From the NCBI GenBank assembly GCA_014894735.1, contig JADBKX010000083.1, positions 18,805 to 25,100 of the forward strand: 6,296 nucleotides of DNA, in the 5' to 3' direction. Of the stretch, positions 1 to 4,874 are shown piece after piece. The DNA comes from Candidatus Sediminicultor sextus. GTDB taxonomy: Bacteria > Atribacterota > Phoenicimicrobiia > Phoenicimicrobiales > Phoenicimicrobiaceae. The first letter of the stretch is position 1; each line of letters starts with the position of its first letter. The position numbers were made by a program, and so were the translations under genes. The notes beneath the pieces were generated by a model. That model made no database searches. It was given only the letters and a program-made list of their open reading frames with translations, and was not told where the DNA came from.

Positions 1-73
1 TAGATTAGTCGTTAGTGAATAGTTGTTAGTGTTAAATGCAAGATATACGATTCACCATTAACCAAATATGTAA
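1..73 (+). repeat. Intergenic repeat, left copy
   Basis: The first 52 bases match the reverse complement of 6186-6237 at 45 of 52 positions without gaps, and weaker gapped similarity continues to about 73 (right end near 6164). The copy contains an imperfect 14-bp tandem, AGTCGTTAGTGAAT at 7-20 followed by AGTTGTTAGTGTTA at 21-34 (11 of 14 alike). It then runs into a CAAGATATACGATT segment. No reading frame is apparent. The pattern suggests a dispersed, non-coding intergenic repeat family. The left boundary may lie outside the window. Confidence 0.75.
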
Positions 74-157
74 CATGTGATAAGTAAGGTGTAATAAGTA
101 CCTGTTTTTATAATTTCTGAAATTTAATCTTATTACTCGCTACATATTACTTGTTAC
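70..157. repeat. Imperfect inverted repeat (hairpin-forming)
   Basis: Positions 70-98 (starting GTAACATGTGATAAGTAAGG) and the reverse complement of 129-157 agree at 23 of 29 positions. The arms are separated by 30 A+T-rich bases, so either strand could fold into a long imperfect hairpin. It lies directly after the left repeat copy and before a 7-bp tandem, so it is probably another module of the same repeat patchwork. There is no T-run next to an arm, so it does not look like a terminator. Confidence 0.55.
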
Positions 158-166
158 TTTATTTTG

Positions 167-185
167 TACGAGATACGAGATACGG
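167..185 (+). repeat. 7-bp tandem repeat TACGAGA
   Basis: TACGAGA occurs twice in succession, followed by a partial third unit TACGG. The motif resembles the TACAAGATACAAGATT part of the repeat at 6186-6237 (read on the minus strand) and the CAAGATATACGATT part of the left copy. It is probably a third, partial module of the same family. It ends 12 bases before the -35 box of the rpsB promoter. Confidence 0.55.
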
Positions 186-196
186 TATTATTATTC

Positions 197-225
197 TTGA
201 TTTAGAAAAAAAACTGTGTTATACT
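197..225 (+). promoter_or_regulatory. Sigma70-type promoter for the rpsB operon
   Basis: A -35 element TTGATT at 197-202 and a -10 element TATACT at 220-225 are separated by exactly 17 bases. Four of six and five of six positions respectively match the TTGACA/TATAAT consensus. Transcription would begin near 232, giving an untranslated leader of about 108 bases before rpsB. It is the best promoter match I see in the window and sits where the cluster promoter is expected. Confidence 0.75.
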
Positions 226-231
226 ATTTTT

Positions 232-339
232 GATTTTATGGGTGTATTATATATAAATTATAACGACTTATCATAATTTTAGAATGATAATAAAAAATAG
301 AATTATAAGATTATAAAAATGAAAATTGGAGGATGGTAG
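232..339 (+). promoter_or_regulatory. rpsB mRNA leader, possible S2 autoregulatory region
   Basis: This is the inferred untranslated leader between the predicted transcription start and rpsB. It contains one clear small hairpin, TTATCAT at 268-274 pairing with ATGATAA at 284-290 across a 9-base loop. It ends in a strong Shine-Dalgarno GGAGG at 328-332, 7 bases before the ATG. In E. coli, S2 represses its own operon through the rpsB leader; whether this A+T-rich leader does the same is inference from length and position only. I see no recognisable riboswitch. Confidence 0.35.
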
Positions 340-1035
340 ATGAGTGTAATTTCAATGAAACAATTGCTAGAAGCAGGGGTGCATTTTGGTCACCAAATGC
401 GCCGATGGGATCCCAAGATGAAGCCATATATTTTTACAGAAAGAAATAATATTTATATTATAGATCTTCAACAGACTGTAAAGTTAGTTGAGATAGCATA
501 TGATTTTATAAGAGAAATATCTAGTAATGGTGGTAATGTACTATTTGTAGGAACAAAAAAACAAGCTCAGGAAGCAATTAAGAATGAAGCTGAGAGATGT
601 GGTATGTTTTATATAAATTATAGATGGTTAGGCGGAATTTTAACTAATTTCGATACGATTAGGAAAAGAGTAAAAAGGTTTCATGAATTGGAAGAAATGG
701 AAAATAATAAAATGTTTGAAGTTCTTCCTAAAAAAGAAGTAATAAACTTAAAAAGAGAAAAAGAAAAACTTGAAAAGATATTAACCGGAATCAAAGATAT
801 GGTAAAACTTCCAGCTGCAATATTCGTAGTTGACCCCAAAAAAGAGAAGATTGCAGTTGCTGAAGCCATTAAACTTTCTATTCCCATAGTAGCAATTGTG
901 GATACAAATTGTAATCCGGAAGAAATTGATTATGTGATTCCGGGGAATGATGATGCGATAAGGGCGGTAAAACTAATTTCTTCAGTTATAGCTGATGCAG
1001 TTCTTGAAGGAAAGAAATCAACTATTGAAAAATAA
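340..1035 (+). CDS. rpsB: 30S ribosomal protein S2
   Basis: S2 is a small-subunit ribosomal protein that binds late near the head-body junction and is needed for S1 docking. The 231-residue product is close to the E. coli length (241). It begins with the typical S2 N-terminus (QLLEAGVHFGHQMRRWDPKM, residues 9-28), continues with YIDLQQT-like and NVLFVGTKKQAQEAI (66-80) segments and RWLGGILTNFDTI (95-107). A charged coiled-coil stretch occupies about 108-150. The second family signature is PAAIFVVDPKKEKIAVAEA (158-176), followed by the GIP-like SIPIVAIVDTNCNPEEIDY region (180-198). The ATG at 340 follows GGAGG by 7 bases, and homology starts immediately, so the start is secure. tsf follows after 50 bases with no terminator, the classic S2/EF-Ts pairing. 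Confidence 0.98.
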   Translation: MSVISMKQLLEAGVHFGHQMRRWDPKMKPYIFTERNNIYIIDLQQTVKLVEIAYDFIREISSNGGNVLFVGTKKQAQEAIKNEAERCGMFYINYRWLGGILTNFDTIRKRVKRFHELEEMENNKMFEVLPKKEVINLKREKEKLEKILTGIKDMVKLPAAIFVVDPKKEKIAVAEAIKLSIPIVAIVDTNCNPEEIDYVIPGNDDAIRAVKLISSVIADAVLEGKKSTIEK

Positions 1036-1085
1036 ACTGAAATGGTTTAAAGCATAATATATATAAACGAAACAAGGAGATAGGG

Positions 1086-1685
1086 ATGAATATTAATGCC
1101 CAGATGGTTAAGGAATTACGGAAAAAAACAAGTGCCGGAATGATGGATTGCAAGAATGCCTTAAAAGCAACTGAGGGAGACCTGGAAAAAGCAATTGAAT
1201 ATTTACGTAAAAAGGGAATAGATGCAGCTTCTTCAAAATTTAACCGGCAAGCACTAAACGGAAAAGTAGAATCCTACATTCATTTGTATGGTAAAATAGG
1301 AGTTTTAGTCGAGATAAATTGTGAAACAGATTTTGTAGCTAATACTAAGGAGTTTAAAGAATTCGTAAAAGATATAGCTATGCAAATCGCAGCCTCAAAT
1401 CCTAAATATATTTCTAGAGAAGATGTTCCAAACAGTATAATTATAAAAGAAAAAGAGATATTTTATGCGCAACTAGAAAAAGCAGACAAACCTGCTCCGA
1501 TTATTGAAAAAATCGTGGAAGGTAAATTAGAAAAATATTTCAAGGAAAACTGTTTAAAGGAACAGATATTTATTAAAGATAATAGCAAGAATATTAATCA
1601 ACTATTGTTAGAGTTAATTGCTAAATTAGGTGAAAATATTGTAATTAAAAGATTTGCCAGATTTCAACTTGGCGAGGAAATCTAA
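1086..1685 (+). CDS. tsf: Translation elongation factor Ts (short form)
   Basis: EF-Ts is the cytoplasmic guanine-nucleotide exchange factor that recycles EF-Tu-GDP. Residues 1-45 form the UBA-like N-terminal domain with family signature 1, LRKKTSAGMMDCKNAL (11-26). Signature 2, EINCETDFVAN, lies at 76-86; its TDFV (81-84) is the segment that contacts EF-Tu. The end, IAKLGENIVIKRFARF (178-193), is the usual C-terminal core strand and helix. At 199 residues it is much shorter than E. coli EF-Ts (283) and similar to Thermus thermophilus EF-Ts (196), which has a reduced core and acts as a dimer. The ORF is intact at both ends, so this is a genuine short form and not a truncation. AAGGAGA at 1074-1080 is a good ribosome-binding site. 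Confidence 0.97.
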   Translation: MNINAQMVKELRKKTSAGMMDCKNALKATEGDLEKAIEYLRKKGIDAASSKFNRQALNGKVESYIHLYGKIGVLVEINCETDFVANTKEFKEFVKDIAMQIAASNPKYISREDVPNSIIIKEKEIFYAQLEKADKPAPIIEKIVEGKLEKYFKENCLKEQIFIKDNSKNINQLLLELIAKLGENIVIKRFARFQLGEEI

Positions 1686-1710
1686 AATTAGTATATAAGG
1701 ATAAAAAATT

Positions 1711-2430
1711 ATGAAAAAGCCTACATATAAGAGAATTCTCTTAAAACTAGGTGGCGAATCATTCTCAGGAGAAAAAGGTTATGGTATTGACATACAGAAG
1801 ATCAATTTTATTGCTAAAGAAATTGCAGAAATAAGAGAATTTGGAGTACAAATAGCCATCGTAATTGGTGGAGGGAATATCTTTAGAGGTCAAGAGGGGA
1901 GCGAAAAAGGTATAAATCGCGTTTCGGCTGATTATATGGGCATGTTAGCGACTATAATTAATGCTTTAGCCCTTCAAGATTCTTTAGAAAAATTAGATAT
2001 TGAAACAAGAGTACAAACTGCAATCGAAATGAAAGCAATTGCAGAACCCTATATCAGAAGGAGAGCAATTAGACATTTAGAAAAAAATAGAATAGTAATT
2101 TTAGCTGCTGGAACAGGGAATCCTTACTTTACCACAGATACTGCTGCTGCCTTAAGGGCAATTGAGCTAAATGCAGAAGCAATTCTTAAAGCTACAAAAG
2201 TTGATGGTATATATGAATCCGACCCTTTAAAAAATTCAAAAGCAATAAAATTTAATAGTTTAGGGTTTCTTGAGTTTTTAAATAAAGGCCTAAAAGTTAT
2301 GGATGCAACCTCCATTTCTTTATGCATGGAAAATAATATTCCAGTGATCGTTTTTAATTTTAATACTATTGGAAATATTAGAAGAGTTGTATTTGGTGAA
2401 AAAATAGGGACAATAGTGAAGGGGGGATAG
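1711..2430 (+). CDS. pyrH: UMP kinase (uridylate kinase)
   Basis: This enzyme phosphorylates UMP to UDP with ATP in pyrimidine nucleotide synthesis. It is the bacterial hexameric amino-acid-kinase-fold type, unrelated to eukaryotic UMP/CMP kinase. Visible motifs are the phosphate-binding LLKLGGESFSG (10-20), IVIGGGNIFRG (50-60), the ADYMGMLATIINALALQD helix (73-90), the UMP-binding GTGNPYFTTDTAAALRA (134-150) and ATKVDGIYESDP (161-172) in the ATP-binding half. The length of 239 matches the family (E. coli 241). The start ATG has only a modest AAGGA at 1697-1701, 9 bases upstream. It lies 25 bases after tsf, and frr starts 2 bases after its TAG, so pyrH and frr are probably translationally coupled. 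Confidence 0.98.
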   Translation: MKKPTYKRILLKLGGESFSGEKGYGIDIQKINFIAKEIAEIREFGVQIAIVIGGGNIFRGQEGSEKGINRVSADYMGMLATIINALALQDSLEKLDIETRVQTAIEMKAIAEPYIRRRAIRHLEKNRIVILAAGTGNPYFTTDTAAALRAIELNAEAILKATKVDGIYESDPLKNSKAIKFNSLGFLEFLNKGLKVMDATSISLCMENNIPVIVFNFNTIGNIRRVVFGEKIGTIVKGG

Positions 2431-2432
2431 AT

Positions 2433-2990
2433 ATGCTGCAGGATTTATTGAATGAAACAAAGATTAGAATGGAAAAAACAATTACAGCATTAAGAGATGA
2501 ATTTGCTCATATAAGAACAGGAAGAGCTTCTTCAAACTTAGTAGATCGGATAAAAATATCCTATTATGGTACATTAACTCCTCTAAAACAAATAGCAAAT
2601 ATTTCTATTCCAGAATCAAATTTAATAGTTATTCAACCCTGGGATAAAAATTGTCTTTCTGAAATTGAAAAAGCTATATGGAAATCTGATTTAGGATTAG
2701 TTCCATCTATTGATGGTAATATTATTCGACTTACCATACCACCACTAAACGAAGAAAGAAGAAAAGAGTTAGTAAAACTGGTAAAAAAAGAAGCAGAAAA
2801 TGGAAAAATAAGCACAAGAAATATAAGAAGAGAAGTGAATGATTCAATAAAAAAAGAGGAGAAAGAAAGCAATATTTCAGAAGATGAAAGTAAAAAGTAT
2901 CAAAATGAAGTCCAAATATTAACAGATGAACATATAAAAAGTATTGATAAATTATTAGAGCTTAAAGAAAAAGAAATTATGGAAGTATAA
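2433..2990 (+). CDS. frr: Ribosome recycling factor
   Basis: RRF works with EF-G to split the post-termination ribosome so subunits and mRNA can be reused. The 185-residue product equals E. coli RRF in length. Domain I helix 1 contains EFAHIRTGRASSNLVDRI (23-40). Domain II follows with the YYGTLTPLKQIANISIPE segment (44-61). The hallmark IPPLNEERRKELVKLVKK lies at 102-119 and RNIRREVND at 129-137, with the long charged C-terminal helix after it. The ribosome-binding site, AAGGGGGG at 2419-2426, lies inside the end of pyrH, and the ATG is 2 bases after the pyrH stop. A 42-base gap without a terminator follows before the ferredoxin gene. Confidence 0.98.
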   Translation: MLQDLLNETKIRMEKTITALRDEFAHIRTGRASSNLVDRIKISYYGTLTPLKQIANISIPESNLIVIQPWDKNCLSEIEKAIWKSDLGLVPSIDGNIIRLTIPPLNEERRKELVKLVKKEAENGKISTRNIRREVNDSIKKEEKESNISEDESKKYQNEVQILTDEHIKSIDKLLELKEKEIMEV

Positions 2991-3032
2991 AAAATCGTTT
3001 TTAAATCATTTAATAAAGAGAGGAGATCTTGA

Positions 3033-3203
3033 ATGTCTTATAAAATTAGTGATGAATGCATCAAATGCGGCATATGTACTGATGAATGTCCTGAAGAAGC
3101 AATTTCTGAAGGAGAAGAAACTTATGTAATTGATAAAAATAAGTGTACAGATTGCGGAGCTTGTGCCGATGCTTGTCCAAGTGAAGCAATAATAAAGGAA
3201 TAA
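3033..3203 (+). CDS. 2[4Fe-4S] ferredoxin, clostridial type
   Basis: This 56-residue protein has two complete cysteine clusters. C9-x2-C12-x2-C15-x3-C19-P and C38-x2-C41-x2-C44-x3-C48-P give the 4+4 ligand pattern of bacterial 2[4Fe-4S] ferredoxins. Almost nothing else is present apart from acidic residues, as in small soluble clostridial ferredoxins of about 55 residues. It would be a cytoplasmic low-potential one-electron carrier; its partners cannot be read from the sequence. AGGAG at 3021-3025 lies 7 bases before the ATG. The gene sits 42 bases after frr on the same strand and is closed by the terminator at 3212-3279, so it is probably cotranscribed with the translation genes. A ferredoxin is not a usual member of this cluster. 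IspG and IspH, downstream in the Dxr pathway, need such an electron donor in many anaerobes, which offers one possible link. Confidence 0.95.
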   Translation: MSYKISDECIKCGICTDECPEEAISEGEETYVIDKNKCTDCGACADACPSEAIIKE

Positions 3204-3211
3204 AAAAATAT

Positions 3212-3279
3212 AACCCCCCTTCACATTTTAAAATATGTTAATCTATTTTTAATTAATATATTTTTAAGGGGGTTTTTTT
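3212..3279 (+). terminator. Intrinsic terminator after the ferredoxin gene
   Basis: CCCCCTT at 3215-3221 pairs with AAGGGGG at 3266-3272, followed directly by seven T residues (3273-3279). Two further A-T pairs are possible outside a single mismatch (3212-3213 with 3274-3275). Between the arms a second stem forms: 3230-3242 pairs with 3252-3264 in 13 consecutive pairs, one of them G-U, with a 9-base loop. The GC-rich base next to a T-run is the classic rho-independent layout. It divides the cluster into a translation/ferredoxin part and an envelope/isoprenoid part. Its 3' arm also provides the only Shine-Dalgarno-like sequence for uppS. Confidence 0.8.
3220..3249 (+). promoter_or_regulatory. 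Candidate internal promoter for uppS
   Basis: TTCACA at 3220-3225 matches five of six positions of the -35 consensus, and TATTTT at 3244-3249 matches four of six of the -10, with an 18-base spacer. Transcription would start near 3256, inside the second half of the terminator hairpin. Such A+T-rich DNA yields weak matches by chance, so this is only a candidate. Its position between a terminator and three downstream genes makes it plausible. Confidence 0.3.
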
Positions 3280-3283
3280 ATAG
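3268..3283 (+). promoter_or_regulatory. uppS ribosome-binding site within terminator arm
   Basis: GGGGG at 3268-3272, preceded by AA, resembles AAGGAGG and stands 11 bases before the GTG start of uppS. A TAG stop at 3281-3283 lies in frame directly before that GTG, so no earlier start exists in this frame. The same bases form the 3' arm of the terminator stem, so the site would be hidden in any transcript that contains the folded hairpin. Confidence 0.5.
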
Positions 3284-4039
3284 GTGATAATTATTAGTAA
3301 TCATAAAAACATTAAAAATGATTTATTTGATAAGAATAAATTACCTCAACACCTGGCTATAATAATGGATGGAAATGGTCGGTGGGCAGAAAAAAGGGGA
3401 TTACCTCGAAGCGTAGGGCACAGGGAAGGGGCAAAAGCAGTTAAAAGAGTGATAGCTAACTGCATAAATTTTAACATTCCAATATTAACGCTTTTTGCTT
3501 TTTCTACGGAAAATTGGAAACGTCCTAAAAACGAAGTAATGTACCTACTAAAATTATTTGAAAGAGTTTTGAGTAAAGAAAAAGCAAACTTAATTAAAAA
3601 TAATATAAAAATTAATTTTATAGGAAGATTAAACGATCTACCTAACTCACTTAATGAAAAGATAAATGAATTATTTGAATCTACCAAGAAGAACAACAAA
3701 CTTATTTTAAATATTGCTATTAACTATGGTGGAAGAGCTGAAATTATTGATGCACTCAAATCTATAACACTTAAAATACTAGAAAAAAAGTTAAATATTG
3801 AAGAAATTAACGAAAATACTATTAGTGATAATTTATATACCCATAATCTTCCTGACCCTGATCTACTAATTAGAACAGCAGGCGAAATGAGGATTAGCAA
3901 TTTTATGATCTGGCAGATAGCTTATGCTGAACTTTGGGTAACTCCTGTTTTTTGGCCCGATTTTGATAAAAATAATTTAATAGAAGCAATAAGAAATTTC
4001 CAAAAAAGAGTGAGAAAATATGGAGGAAAAATACAATAA
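3284..4039 (+). CDS. uppS: Isoprenyl transferase (undecaprenyl-PP synthase family)
   Basis: This is a cis-prenyltransferase that adds isopentenyl units to farnesyl-PP to make the C55 carrier used for peptidoglycan synthesis. It acts at the cytoplasmic face of the membrane. The catalytic segment HLAIIMDGNGRWAEKRG (23-39) includes D29, N31, R33 and W34. FSTENWKRP lies at 73-81. The isopentenyl-PP site DPDLLIRTAGEMRISNF (191-207) keeps R197, R203 and S205, and is followed by WQIAYAELW and WPDF (224-227). At 251 residues it matches E. coli UppS (253). The start is GTG, forced by an in-frame stop just upstream. The family usually has an S or G where A199 stands. Product chain length cannot be read from sequence, so another polyprenyl length is possible. 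It overlaps cdsA by 20 bases. Confidence 0.96.
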   Translation: MIIISNHKNIKNDLFDKNKLPQHLAIIMDGNGRWAEKRGLPRSVGHREGAKAVKRVIANCINFNIPILTLFAFSTENWKRPKNEVMYLLKLFERVLSKEKANLIKNNIKINFIGRLNDLPNSLNEKINELFESTKKNNKLILNIAINYGGRAEIIDALKSITLKILEKKLNIEEINENTISDNLYTHNLPDPDLLIRTAGEMRISNFMIWQIAYAELWVTPVFWPDFDKNNLIEAIRNFQKRVRKYGGKIQ

Positions 4040-4844
4040 TTTTTTAAAGAGAACTGCCACAATTATTATAGCGGTTTTCTTAGCTTTCTTAACAATATTT
4101 TGGAAAGGATTTCCCTTTTTTATAATTATTATAATAATAGCTTTGTTGGGGTTAAAGGAATTATATAGTATAGCCCACAAACTTGGGTATAGACCGTCAT
4201 ATATATTAGGTAGCGTACTAACATTTTACTTTATTATTATAACAGTTTATGATATTTATTGCTGGAATTACTATATTGAAAATATAATTATTACTTTTTT
4301 TATTATACTCACTTTTATTTTTCAACTATTTAAAAAAGATTATTCTAAGGTATTAGCCGAGATATCCATTACAATTTTTGGAAGCATTTATTTAGGATAT
4401 TTATTATCCTTTACGTTAAAAATAAAAGATTTACCCAATGGAAATTATTATCTTATTTCTCTATTAATTATTACTTGGGCTAATGATACTGGAGCTTATC
4501 TTATTGGCACTAAATTTGGTAAAAATAAAATATTTCCTAAAATAAGCCCTAAAAAAACTATTGAAGGATCAATTGGAGGGATTATATTTAGTATTGCTAG
4601 CACATTTGCCTTAAAAAACTGGTTAAATTTAACTTTTAATGAATTGCTTTCTCTCGGTTTGATTATATCAATAATAGCACAACTGGGCGATTTATTTGAA
4701 TCCGTATTAAAAAGAGGTTCGGGAATTAAAGATTCAGGAACTTTAATCCCCGGTCATGGAGGAATATTAGACAGTCTTGATAGTCTAATATTTACAGCTC
4801 CCATATTCTATTATTATTATATTGTTTTATATTTTTTGCACTGA
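4020..4844 (+). CDS. cdsA: Phosphatidate cytidylyltransferase (CDP-DAG synthase)
   Basis: This integral membrane enzyme makes CDP-diacylglycerol from phosphatidate and CTP, the branch point for bacterial phospholipids. The 274-residue product is very hydrophobic, with about eight membrane segments visible (roughly 13-28, 32-46, 61-77, 87-104, 113-132, 144-163, 184-198, 206-223) and another near 256-272. Conserved cytoplasmic motifs are ANDTGAYLIGTKFGKNK (154-170), SPKKTIEGSIGG (176-187) and the C-terminal signature SVLKRGSGIKD through HGGILDSLD (228-254). In that signature the usual DR-x-D reads DSLD, with Ser at 252 in place of Arg. The ATG overlaps the last 20 bases of uppS and has only a weak purine-rich upstream site, suggesting coupled translation. 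A GGAGG lies at 4022-4026, just inside the gene, with no start codon after it. Confidence 0.95.
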   Translation: MEEKYNNFLKRTATIIIAVFLAFLTIFWKGFPFFIIIIIIALLGLKELYSIAHKLGYRPSYILGSVLTFYFIIITVYDIYCWNYYIENIIITFFIILTFIFQLFKKDYSKVLAEISITIFGSIYLGYLLSFTLKIKDLPNGNYYLISLLIITWANDTGAYLIGTKFGKNKIFPKISPKKTIEGSIGGIIFSIASTFALKNWLNLTFNELLSLGLIISIIAQLGDLFESVLKRGSGIKDSGTLIPGHGGILDSLDSLIFTAPIFYYYYIVLYFLH

Positions 4845-4874
4845 TGAATATTTTTGAAAGTACGAGATCTAATT

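Noticed and set aside
70..157. CRISPR array or tRNA in the upstream gap
   Set aside because: There are no regularly spaced repeats with unique spacers, and no cloverleaf or conserved T-loop sequence could be found.
3006..3224. Minus-strand ORF of 72 codons over the ferredoxin gene
   Set aside because: It is the antisense of the cysteine-rich ferredoxin, giving a phenylalanine-rich low-complexity protein; the + strand gene has both cysteine clusters and a ribosome-binding site.
3346..3699. Minus-strand ORF of 117 codons inside uppS
   Set aside because: It is fully antisense to conserved UppS motifs and has no recognisable family features; long antisense frames are a by-product of the codon use here.
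4854..4874. TTG start for dxr, seven codons upstream of the ATG
   Set aside because: The conserved Dxr N-terminus begins immediately after the ATG at 4875, and TTG has no ribosome-binding site; it cannot be fully excluded.
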